The notes beneath the pieces were generated by a model. The model had not been told where the DNA came from, ran no database searches, and saw only the letters and a list, made by a program, of their open reading frames with translations. Shown here piece after piece: positions 1-9,150 of a DNA stretch of 64,000 nucleotides. The stretch covers positions 496,001 through 560,000 of the forward strand of contig JAWKHH010000001.1 in assembly GCA_041394945.1 (NCBI GenBank). Direction: 5' to 3'. The first letter of the stretch is position 1, and each line of letters opens with the position of its first letter. Made by a program: the position numbers and the translations under genes. Origin of the DNA: Bryobacteraceae bacterium (GTDB lineage: Bacteria; Acidobacteriota; Terriglobia; Bryobacterales; Bryobacteraceae).

Positions 1-357
1 AACCTCTTGTCGCCCGACATCCGGTCCGGCGCCGGACTCGGCGGCTTTGACCCCGCGCGCGACATTTTCCTGAACGCCTCCGCCTTCGCGCGTCCCGGCG
101 ACGGACAGTTCGGTACCGCGCCCCGGTATCTCGAGGAGCGTGGACCCGGACGGCTCGACGAATCATTCGCCGTTCTCAAGGACACCAGGATCGGTGAGCG
201 CCTCACGCACCAGTTCCGGATGGAGATCCTGAACCCGCTCAACCGGGTCGTCTTCGGCAATCCAAACACCAACCTGGCGTCCAACGCTTTCGGTCGAATC
301 TCGTCCACACAGATCGGTCCACGCAACATTCAATTCGGAATGAAACTGATCTTCTGA
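1..357 (+). CDS. TonB-dependent receptor (Oar-like), C-terminal fragment
   Basis: This is the last 118 codons of an outer-membrane receptor; the reading frame is open at base 1, so the gene begins outside the window. The visible part is the end of a large beta-barrel. It has the segment 'FLNASAFARP', typical of acidobacterial Oar-like receptors (a solvent-exposed loop listing column-like variables), followed by amphipathic strands and a C-terminal strand ending in Phe, as expected for BAM-dependent barrel insertion. The same organisation is seen in the two complete receptors in this window. It is followed by a strong intrinsic terminator, so it is probably the last gene of its transcript. The family is well supported; the substrate cannot be inferred from this piece. 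Confidence 0.8.
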   Translation, partial: NLLSPDIRSGAGLGGFDPARDIFLNASAFARPGDGQFGTAPRYLEERGPGRLDESFAVLKDTRIGERLTHQFRMEILNPLNRVVFGNPNTNLASNAFGRISSTQIGPRNIQFGMKLIF

Positions 358-389
358 CCAGAGCAAGTCCGATCCGACACGGCGAAACA

Positions 390-433
390 GGCCGGATGTC
401 CATGCCACATGGGCAATCCGGCCTTGCTTTTTT
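390..433 (+). terminator. Intrinsic terminator after the receptor gene
   Basis: A perfect 8-bp stem (GGCCGGAT at 390-397 with ATCCGGCC at 416-423) encloses a second 5-bp stem (CCATG/CATGG), and the hairpin is followed by a run of six T within TTGCTTTTTT. It lies 33 bp after the receptor stop codon and is oriented to end that transcript. This is a textbook Rho-independent terminator. Confidence 0.9.
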
Positions 434-529
434 GGTTCCGTTCGGACTGGGCTCCGGTACGGCTGCTGGAAAGAGGTAATCGGGGAATCGAAGGCGGGGC
501 TGACGAGGAGAGGCAGGACCCTTGTGGGT

Positions 530-606
<77 letters not shown>

Positions 607-611
607 CTTGA

Positions 612-640
612 ATTGTAACGCGCCCTCAACGCCCGGTCAA
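612..640 (-). promoter_or_regulatory. Sigma-70-type promoter of the initiator tRNA
   Basis: Read on the minus strand, TTGACC (635-640) and TACAAT (612-617) are separated by exactly 17 bp, close to the sigma-70 consensus. The -10 element ends only 5 nt before the first base of the mature tRNA at 606. The predicted start site therefore falls on, or within one or two bases of, the tRNA 5' end. The assignment rests on sequence only. Confidence 0.7.
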
Positions 641-695
641 CGCCGCCACGCGAATTATTTCAGCCCGCTCGATCGGTGACGCTACCATCGTAGGG

Positions 696-1445
696 ATGCC
701 CACCTGGAAGCTCACGATTGAGTACGACGGCTCCCGCTATTCCGGTTGGCAGGAACAAACCAACGCCCGCACCGTCATGGGCGAACTCCGCCACGCCGCC
801 GAGCGGATCCTCAAGGAACGCGTCGACCTCATGGGCGCCGGCCGCACCGACGCCGGAGTCCACGCCACCGGCCAGGTCGCGCACCTCCGCACCACCCGCC
901 GTACTCCCCCCAACTTCCTCGCCCAGCTCAACGAAGCCCTCCCCCACGACATCGCCGTCCGCGAAGTCGCTAGCGCCCCAGCCCGCTTCCACGCCCGCCA
1001 CGATGCCCTCAGCCGCACCTACCTTTACCGCATCGCCACCCGTAAGACCGCCTTCGACAAGAAGTTCGTCTGGTGGGTGAAGGACCCTCTCGACCTCGCC
1101 GCCATGGACCACGCCGCCCACCTCGCCGAAGGCCGTCACGATTTCTCCCGCTTCCGCCACGGCGCGCCCGCCGGCGCCGACGAGCCCGCCCTCGTCGATG
1201 TCGAAGCCGTCACCGTCGAGCCTCAGCCGGACGACGGCCTCCTTCTGATCCGCGTCACCGCCTCGCACTACGTCTGGCGCATGGTCCGGCGGTTGGTCGG
1301 CGCCCTCGTTCAAGTCGGCAAAGGCGCGCTCTCCGCCGCCGAATTCGAGCGCCTCCTCAACGCCCAAGGCCCCGATGCGCCCGTCGCCGAATGGACCGCG
1401 CCCGCCTCCGGACTCTTCCTCGAAAGCGTTCGCTACCGCCCCTGA
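696..1445 (+). CDS. truA: tRNA pseudouridine synthase A
   Basis: The 249-residue protein is the usual size for TruA, which isomerises uridines 38-40 in the anticodon stem-loop of many tRNAs. The N-terminal strand 'LTIEYDGSRYSGWQ' and the catalytic motif GAGRTDAGVHA, with nucleophilic Asp52, are present, as are the later family blocks around 'SRTYLYRI' and 'HYVWRMVRRLVG'. The ATG start at 696 places the first beta-strand directly after 'MPTW'. It is followed after 3 bp by a second pseudouridine synthase gene (RluA type), so the two RNA-modifying enzymes are likely co-transcribed. Confidence 0.97.
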   Translation: MPTWKLTIEYDGSRYSGWQEQTNARTVMGELRHAAERILKERVDLMGAGRTDAGVHATGQVAHLRTTRRTPPNFLAQLNEALPHDIAVREVASAPARFHARHDALSRTYLYRIATRKTAFDKKFVWWVKDPLDLAAMDHAAHLAEGRHDFSRFRHGAPAGADEPALVDVEAVTVEPQPDDGLLLIRVTASHYVWRMVRRLVGALVQVGKGALSAAEFERLLNAQGPDAPVAEWTAPASGLFLESVRYRP

Positions 1446-1448
1446 TCC

Positions 1449-2225
1449 ATGCCGCGCACCGATTGGGGCTGGCTCATCACACCCGAAGAACTTCGCTCCT
1501 GGACCATCCTCGAAGACGACGGCATCCTCGTCGTCAACAAGCCCGCGCACGTGCTCTGCCACCGCGCCAAGCACGGCGCCTGGTCCAGCCTGATCGCCGC
1601 CTGCCGCGACCTCACCGCCATCGATCGCCTTCACATGCCCTCCCGCCTCGATCGCGAAACCAGCGGCGTCGTGCTCTTCACCAAAACCCGCGCCGCGCTC
1701 GACGCCGTCAACCGCGCCGCCCGCCGCACCGGCGCAATCGCCAAGACCTACCACGCCATCCTCACCGGCTCGCTCCAGGCGCCAGTCGCCGTGGATCAGC
1801 CCATCGGCATGGCCCAGAACAGCATCGTCGCCATCCGCCGCGCCGTCACACCGGAGGGCCGGCCCGCCCGCACCGAATTCGTCCCCATTGCCTCCGTTGC
1901 CGGCCACACGCTCGTTCGAGTCACGCCCGTCACCGGACGCACGCACCAGATTCGAGTCCACGCCCAGTGGCTGGGCCACCCCGTCCTCGGCGACAAGATC
2001 TACGGACCGGACGAGCGCCTGTTTGTCGAGTTCCTGCAAACCGGATGGACCCCGCGCCTCCGCGAGATTCTCACCCTCGAGCGTCACGCTCTCCACTGCA
2101 GCGAGTTCCGCTTGGAAGATCGTCGATTCTCCGCTCCCCTACCCCTCGAATTGTCCGCGATGCTGTCACAGACGCCGGATCTCGCTCGTCTCACCGGCAG
2201 TCATGAAACGAATCCACCCGATTGA
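1449..2225 (+). CDS. RluA-family pseudouridine synthase
   Basis: The 258-residue protein carries the RluA-type catalytic block RLDRETSGVVLF with the conserved Asp at residue 68 ('SRLD' instead of the more common 'HRLD'). A later block, 'TPVTGRTHQIRVHAQWLGHPVLGD', is diagnostic of the RluA/RluC/RluD family. There is no N-terminal S4 domain, as in RluA and TruC-like members, so it could act on 23S rRNA or on a tRNA position; the exact target uridine cannot be told from sequence. It starts 3 bp after truA. Its 3' end overlaps the next gene by 23 bp and also contains the ECF41-like promoter of that gene. Confidence 0.9.
   Translation: MPRTDWGWLITPEELRSWTILEDDGILVVNKPAHVLCHRAKHGAWSSLIAACRDLTAIDRLHMPSRLDRETSGVVLFTKTRAALDAVNRAARRTGAIAKTYHAILTGSLQAPVAVDQPIGMAQNSIVAIRRAVTPEGRPARTEFVPIASVAGHTLVRVTPVTGRTHQIRVHAQWLGHPVLGDKIYGPDERLFVEFLQTGWTPRLREILTLERHALHCSEFRLEDRRFSAPLPLELSAMLSQTPDLARLTGSHETNPPD
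2164..2190 (+). promoter_or_regulatory. Candidate ECF41 sigma-factor promoter
   Basis: TGTCACA (2164-2170) and CGTC (2187-2190) are separated by 16 bp. This agrees with the -35/-10 motif described for ECF41 sigma factors. The element lies within the 3' end of the upstream pseudouridine synthase gene and 12 bp before the ATG of the CMD gene, next to an ECF41-type sigma gene. Transcription would start about 5-7 nt before the ATG, giving an almost leaderless mRNA. Confidence 0.7.
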
Positions 2226-2778
2226 TCCCGCCCAAGCCCCGTTTTGGATGCGCTTGCTGTTTCGGTACGCCCGCGGAGCGATGGCCAAACTCACCGGAAA
2301 GGCCATCGTGCCCCGTCCCGTGCTCGTCGCCGCCCGCCAGCCTCGCCTGCTTGCCGCCATCGCCGCGATGGAATCCGCCGAGTCCGCCATGCACTCGGCG
2401 CCGGCCCGCGCGAAAATGCTCGCCCAAATGCAGGTGGCGCGCTTGGCCGGCTGCCGTTACTGCATCGACATTGGTTCCGCCATCGCTCTCCGCGCCGGAG
2501 TCGAAGAGGAAGAAATGCTCGCCCTCCCGGACTACGAATCGCATCCCGGGTTCGACGCGCTGGACCGCGCCGTGCTCGCCTACGCCACGCGCATGTCGGT
2601 GACGCCCGCCACCGTGACCGCGGAAACACTCGAGACAATGGCCCGATACTTCGACGACGCGCAAATCGTCGAACTCACCGCCGCCATCGCGTGGGAAAAT
2701 CATCGCGTGCGCTTCAACCAGGCCCTCGACATCGTGCCGGATCAATTCTCCGCCCTCGCTGAGCCGGCCTATCGCTGA
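2203..2778 (+). CDS. Carboxymuconolactone decarboxylase (CMD/AhpD-like) family protein
   Basis: This 191-residue, mostly helical protein contains a CMD-family core with the redox pair CRYC in 'LAGCRYCIDIGSA'. The AhpD-type Cys-x-x-Cys is present, but the downstream His of AhpD proper is replaced, so peroxidase-reductant activity is uncertain. ATG 2203 is chosen because it sits just downstream of an ECF41-like promoter; longer in-frame starts would extend into the preceding gene. The following gene encodes an ECF41 sigma factor. CMD, oxidoreductase or epimerase ('COE') proteins are the known genomic partners and usual targets of ECF41 factors, so this gene is probably the main regulon member. 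Confidence 0.85.
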   Translation: MKRIHPIDPAQAPFWMRLLFRYARGAMAKLTGKAIVPRPVLVAARQPRLLAAIAAMESAESAMHSAPARAKMLAQMQVARLAGCRYCIDIGSAIALRAGVEEEEMLALPDYESHPGFDALDRAVLAYATRMSVTPATVTAETLETMARYFDDAQIVELTAAIAWENHRVRFNQALDIVPDQFSALAEPAYR

Positions 2779-2790
2779 ACCGGCCGATCA

Positions 2791-3669
2791 ATGACCGCCC
2801 GCGACCGCGTCTTCCAACAGCATCGCCCGCTCATCCTCAGCCTCGCCTACCGGATGCTCGGCTCCTGGACCGACGCCGAAGACGCCGCCCAGGAAGTCTG
2901 GCTCCGCTGGCGATCCACGCAGGATACCATCGCCTCGCCCCGCGCCTACCTCTCCACGATCGCCGCGCGCGTCTGTCTCGATCTGATCAAGTCCGCGTAC
3001 CGGCGGCGCGAGAAGTACCCCGGCCCTTGGCTGCCCGAACCGGTGGCGGATCCGGTCCCCGATCCGTTGGAACGAACCGAACAGATCTCGTACGCGTTTC
3101 TCGTTCTGCTCGAAACGCTCACCCCCGCCGAACGGGCCGTTTTTGTCCTCCGCGAAGCCTTCGACGCCGGCTATCCCGAGATCGCGCGCTTGCTCGATCT
3201 CTCCGAGGCCAACTGCCGCCAGATCCTCAAGCGCGCCAGGGATCGCCTCGCCGCCGGGCGCGCCCGATTCGCGCCGGACACGGCAAGGTGTACAACGCTG
3301 ATGCAGGCGTTTTTCCAGGCATCAGCCGAAGGCGATACCGCCGCCATCGAGCGCATGCTCCACGAGGACGCCGTGTTCACCGGCGACGGCGGCGGCAAGG
3401 CGCCGGCGGCCATGCGGCCCGTCATGGGTCCGGAACGCATCGCGAAACTGATGGCCGGCCTCGGCCGCCTCGCCCCCGCGGACCTTCGCGTCAAATGGAT
3501 CACTGTAAATGGCGGCGCCCCGGCAATGGTCGCCTGGTCCGGAGGCGCGGTGATCACGCTCGGTCTCTGCGAGTTCGAAGGCGACCGCATCCGGCGCGTC
3601 TTCTTCATCCGCAATCCGGACAAGCTCGAACGATTCCGTGCTATCTTCGACGCTTCGAGTGATTCCTGA
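2791..3669 (+). CDS. ECF41-type RNA polymerase sigma factor with SnoaL-like C-terminal domain
   Basis: The protein has 292 residues: sigma region 2 (about 10-75, 'YRMLGSWTDAEDAAQEVWLRW'), region 4 (about 105-158, 'LTPAERAVFVLREAFD...') and a C-terminal NTF2/SnoaL-like extension of about 120 residues. The WLPEP motif in the linker (80-84) and DGGGK in the C-terminal domain (199-203) are hallmarks of group ECF41. In that group the extension, rather than an anti-sigma factor, controls activity. No anti-sigma gene is present nearby, consistent with this. It follows the CMD gene by 12 bp and probably shares its promoter, which would make it autoregulated. Confidence 0.93.
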   Translation: MTARDRVFQQHRPLILSLAYRMLGSWTDAEDAAQEVWLRWRSTQDTIASPRAYLSTIAARVCLDLIKSAYRRREKYPGPWLPEPVADPVPDPLERTEQISYAFLVLLETLTPAERAVFVLREAFDAGYPEIARLLDLSEANCRQILKRARDRLAAGRARFAPDTARCTTLMQAFFQASAEGDTAAIERMLHEDAVFTGDGGGKAPAAMRPVMGPERIAKLMAGLGRLAPADLRVKWITVNGGAPAMVAWSGGAVITLGLCEFEGDRIRRVFFIRNPDKLERFRAIFDASSDS

Positions 3670-4390
3670 TCTGAGCGCATGGCAGTGGGGTCTGGGTGTG
3701 GTTTCAGCGGTGGCGTTGGGACTTGCAAAAACCGGACTGCCCGGCGTCGGCCTCATGTCCGTGCCGCTCATGGTGCTAATGGTTGGCGATGCGCGCCAAT
3801 CCGCCGGCTGGCTCCTCCCGATGATCTGCATGGGCGACCTCTGGGCGCTCGGCTACTGGCGCAATCGAGCCTCGGTCCCCACCATCCGCGAACTCGCCCC
3901 TTGGGCTGCCGTGGGCATGGCTGCCGGCGCCGCCGCGCTCGCCTTTCCGGAACGGATCATCCGCCCGTCGGTGGGCGTTATCATTTTGGTGATGCTCGGA
4001 ATCTACCTCCGGCGCAGGCTCAGCGGCACGGGGGCCGCCACCGCAACCCGTCCCGCCATCTACGGCGCCGCCGCCGGCTTTGCCTCCACCGTCGCCAACG
4101 CCGCCGGGCCCGTCACCAACCTGTTCCTGTTTAGCCGCGGACTCGCCAAGGAGGAGTTCGTCGGCACCGCCGCCTGGTTCTTCTTCGTTGTGAACGCGAT
4201 CAAACTACCCATCTACGGCTGGCACGGGCTCATCAGCCGCGAGTCCCTCCTGTTCGACGCCTGGATGGCCCCGGCGCTCGGCGCCGGGGCGGTAACCGGA
4301 AAGTGGGTGCTGCATCGCATCTCGGCCGGCGTGTTCGAGGTCGTCGTCATCGCGCTCACCGTCGCCTCCACGCTCCTGCTGTTCCGCTGA
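3659..4390 (+). CDS. TSUP (TauE/SafE) family membrane permease
   Basis: This hydrophobic protein of about 243 residues has some seven to eight predicted membrane segments and the glycine/proline motif 'GLAKTGLPGVG' near its N-terminus. Repeated internally as 'STVANAAGPVTN', this is typical of the TauE/SafE superfamily, which exports sulfite, sulfoacetate and related organosulfur or small organic anions. The substrate is unknown here. The start is uncertain: GTG 3659 is chosen because it gives the shorter overlap with the sigma gene, but GTG 3638 is also in frame. The 5' end overlaps the sigma-factor gene, so it may be the last gene of the ECF41 operon. Confidence 0.85.
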   Translation: MIPDLSAWQWGLGVVSAVALGLAKTGLPGVGLMSVPLMVLMVGDARQSAGWLLPMICMGDLWALGYWRNRASVPTIRELAPWAAVGMAAGAAALAFPERIIRPSVGVIILVMLGIYLRRRLSGTGAATATRPAIYGAAAGFASTVANAAGPVTNLFLFSRGLAKEEFVGTAAWFFFVVNAIKLPIYGWHGLISRESLLFDAWMAPALGAGAVTGKWVLHRISAGVFEVVVIALTVASTLLLFR

Positions 4391-4418
4391 GTGTATGACC
4401 TGGCCCTGACCTACTAGA

Positions 4419-5690
4419 ATGGATCGAGTGCCGGTCACACCTCCGCAGCCCTCTCCACAGCGCGAATTCACAGGCGAACGGGTGATCCCTGGACAGGTCG
4501 ACGCAGACCTCTGGAACGAACATTTCGCCCGCTATATGTTCGCCTCCCGGCTCGCCCGCCGCAAGCGCGTGCTCGATATCGCCTGCGGAGCCGGCTACGG
4601 AGCCGCCGAACTGGCCAACACTGCCGCCCGCGTGACCGGACTCGACGTCTCCGCCGACGCCGTCCACGGCGCCGCCGCCAGCTACTCCCGCCCGAATCTC
4701 GGATGGGTGGCCGCGCCGGCCGAAGCACTGCCGTTCGCTGGCGGCTCGTTCGACCTCGTCACGGCGTTCGAAGTGATCGAGCATCTTTCCGATTGGCCGG
4801 CGATGCTGCACGAGGCGGCCCGCGTGCTGGCCCCCACCGGGCAGTTGATCGTCTCAACTCCCAACAAGAGCTACTACGCCGAGTCCCGGCGAGCCGCCGG
4901 CCCCAATCCGTTCCACGCCCACGAATTCGAGTACGCCGAGTTCGTCGACGCATTGCGTCAGGTGTTCGCCCACGTGGCGATGTTCGTCCAGAACCACGCC
5001 TCCGTCGTCGCCTTTCAGCCGATGCAGGCCGCGGGCGGCGCCGAAGTGAGGCTGGAGAGCGCTGCGGCGGATCCCGGCTCGTCGCATTTCTTCCTTGCCG
5101 TGTGCGCCCAGGTTCCACAAACCGGCGGACCCGCGTACCTCTATCTGCCCACCACGGCGAACGTGCTCCGCGAACGCGAACAGCACATCCAACGACTCGA
5201 AGGTGAACTCGCGCAGAAGGACGACTGGCTGCGGAAATCTCTCGCCGAGCACCAGGAACTCGTCCACGCCCACCGCCGCCAGCAATCCGAACTCGAAGAG
5301 CGCAACCGCTGGGCGGCGCAGATCGACGAAGAGCTCAACACGGCCCGCCAGCGGGTCAGCGCTCTGCAGGAAGAAGCCGCCCGGGAATCCGCCGCCGCAG
5401 CCGAAGTCGTGGCCGGCTACGAGGCGAAGATCCGCGAACTCGAGTTGGAGGCGAATACGCGCGCCCGCGAAATCGAAGAGCACTGGCGGGGCGAGTACGA
5501 CCGTAAGTCCGCCGACCTGGCAAAGTGCATCGAACTCCTCGACATCGCCGAACAAACGGTCGAGGAACGAACCGAATGGGCGCAGCGGCTGGACCGCGAA
5601 CGGGCGGTGCTCGAAGCTCAGGTGAGCCTCGTGCAGGCGTCCCGTTGGGTTCGAATGGGTCGAAAATTAGGTCTCGGGCCGCAGGTGTAG
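4419..5690 (+). CDS. Class I SAM-dependent methyltransferase with long coiled-coil tail
   Basis: The 423-residue protein begins with 'EFTGERVIPG' and 'LWNEHFARY', an N-terminal signature of surface-polysaccharide methyltransferases, followed by SAM motif I VLDIACGAGYGAAEL (about residues 49-63) and 'FDLVTAFEVIEHL' (motif II/III). From about residue 245 to 410 it is rich in Glu, Gln, Arg and Leu in heptads, i.e. a long coiled coil, ending in 'RMGRKLGLG'. Similar architectures are found in O-antigen or capsule modification loci, where the coiled coil may act as a molecular ruler or scaffold. No glycan operon surrounds it here. The substrate is unknown. Confidence 0.85.
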   Translation: MDRVPVTPPQPSPQREFTGERVIPGQVDADLWNEHFARYMFASRLARRKRVLDIACGAGYGAAELANTAARVTGLDVSADAVHGAAASYSRPNLGWVAAPAEALPFAGGSFDLVTAFEVIEHLSDWPAMLHEAARVLAPTGQLIVSTPNKSYYAESRRAAGPNPFHAHEFEYAEFVDALRQVFAHVAMFVQNHASVVAFQPMQAAGGAEVRLESAAADPGSSHFFLAVCAQVPQTGGPAYLYLPTTANVLREREQHIQRLEGELAQKDDWLRKSLAEHQELVHAHRRQQSELEERNRWAAQIDEELNTARQRVSALQEEAARESAAAAEVVAGYEAKIRELELEANTRAREIEEHWRGEYDRKSADLAKCIELLDIAEQTVEERTEWAQRLDRERAVLEAQVSLVQASRWVRMGRKLGLGPQV

Positions 5691-5695
5691 GGCAC

Positions 5696-6757
5696 TCAGA
5701 GCCGTCCAAGGGCCCACACAGCATGTTCCGCCACCACTGGATCCACATGCGCCGCGAGCCGCTCGAGAATCGGGCGATATTCCGGAAGTGGTTGATTTCC
5801 CATGGCGATCACGACATTCCGAAGGAATCCGCGGTACCGCGCCCGCGCCACCGGCGTCCGCGCGAACCGGGCGTCGAATTCTGCCTCGCAAAGCCCCCCC
5901 AGTTCGGCCAAATTCGGAGGGAACGAACCAAACGCCGGATGGAATTCCGCATCCGCCGTATCCGGCGCGTGCCGGTTCCACGGGCAGACCTCCTGGCAGA
6001 TGTCGCATCCAAAGACATGGTGGCCGTTCCTACTTCGCGCGACGGGTTCGATCGGGCCCCGCAACTCAATAGTTTGATGGGAGATACACAAACCGGAATC
6101 GAGCGTCCAGCCGCCGCCTGCGGCCGGGACTAGCGCATCGGTGGGGCAAGCGTCGATGCAGCGGGAACACGTCCCACAGCGGTCCGGCGGAGGCGCGTCG
6201 GGACGCAGATCGAGCGAAGTAATCAGCTCCCCAAGAAAGAACCAGCTCCCCTGTTGCTGATTGATTAGGCAGGTGTTTTTCCCGATCCACCCGAGCCCGG
6301 CCTGCCGCGCGAGCGACCGTTCGAGCAGCGGAGCCGTGTCGACGCAAATCTTCGATTCGAACGTCCCGTACTCAGCCTCAAGGGCCCCGCGAAGCCGCGC
6401 CAGCCCGCGCCGGAGAACGTCGTGATAATCCTCGCCCCAGCCGTAACGGGAGATCCACCCGGTCCCCGGATCGCACTGATTCGACTGCGGGTACGGCGTG
6501 TTGTAAAGCTTCGCGACACAGATGACCGACCGCGCGCCGGCGAGCAGCATCCGCGGATCCGCCCGCAGTCCGGCCCGCCGGCCGGTGAGGTAGGCCATCG
6601 AGGCCTGGTAGCCGGAGGCGGTCCAGGATTCGTAGATCGGAAAATCCGCCACCGGTCCAGCCGCGGCCACGCCCGCCAGATCGAACCCTGCGTCGCGGGC
6701 AAGTTGATGAATTCGTTGCTCTTGCAACGCCAAATCCACTCCGCTCGGGCGGCGCAT
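5696..6757 (-). CDS. queG: Epoxyqueuosine reductase
   Basis: The 353-residue protein matches QueG, the cobalamin-dependent iron-sulfur enzyme that reduces epoxyqueuosine to queuosine in tRNA, the last step of the pathway. Two ferredoxin-like [4Fe-4S] motifs are visible: CGTCSRCIDACP and CDICQEVCP, the second followed by 'WN' as in characterised QueG. The N-terminal 'RIHQLARDAGFDLAGVAAA' is also typical. The C-terminus ends in a short HEAT-like helix pair ('VDPVVAEHAVWALGRL'). It is convergent with the methyltransferase gene (5 bp between stops) and divergent from the large radical SAM gene. No other queuosine genes are in the window. Confidence 0.96.
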   Translation of the reverse strand: MRRPSGVDLALQEQRIHQLARDAGFDLAGVAAAGPVADFPIYESWTASGYQASMAYLTGRRAGLRADPRMLLAGARSVICVAKLYNTPYPQSNQCDPGTGWISRYGWGEDYHDVLRRGLARLRGALEAEYGTFESKICVDTAPLLERSLARQAGLGWIGKNTCLINQQQGSWFFLGELITSLDLRPDAPPPDRCGTCSRCIDACPTDALVPAAGGGWTLDSGLCISHQTIELRGPIEPVARSRNGHHVFGCDICQEVCPWNRHAPDTADAEFHPAFGSFPPNLAELGGLCEAEFDARFARTPVARARYRGFLRNVVIAMGNQPLPEYRPILERLAAHVDPVVAEHAVWALGRL

Positions 6758-6905
6758 TTCAATCCCTTATTTGACCGCCCAGGTGCCGAAACCGGCAGTT
6801 CGCTTCAATATAGTACCGCGGTAGGCCTAGGGCCGGTAGGCTAGTATTCGAGCGGGCAGGTGTCCAAACTGCCTACCACGACCTTCAAAGAGGAGTTGCT
6901 GCGAG

Positions 6906-9032
<2,127 letters not shown>

Positions 9033-9075
9033 GCCTCGAATCGGTAACGTTTCGTATTTAGTTCCCACTCGAACA

Positions 9076-9112
9076 GAGGCCGTCGGCAAAGTCCGGCGGC
9101 CCTCATTTTTTT
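9076..9112 (+). terminator. Intrinsic terminator after the Tes-like gene
   Basis: A GC-rich stem (GGCCGTCGG with CCGGCGGCC, one G-T wobble, 6-nt loop) is followed by seven consecutive T residues. It begins about 44 bp after the stop of the radical SAM gene, so that gene is likely monocistronic and separated from the permease downstream. Confidence 0.88.
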
Positions 9113-9150
9113 GAGTGGAACCGCGCGCCCGGGCCGTGCGTAGTAGCGGC

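Noticed and set aside
660..2096. A 478-codon antisense open frame across truA and the RluA-type gene
   Set aside because: It is a by-product of high GC content opposite two well-supported genes and has no family resemblance.
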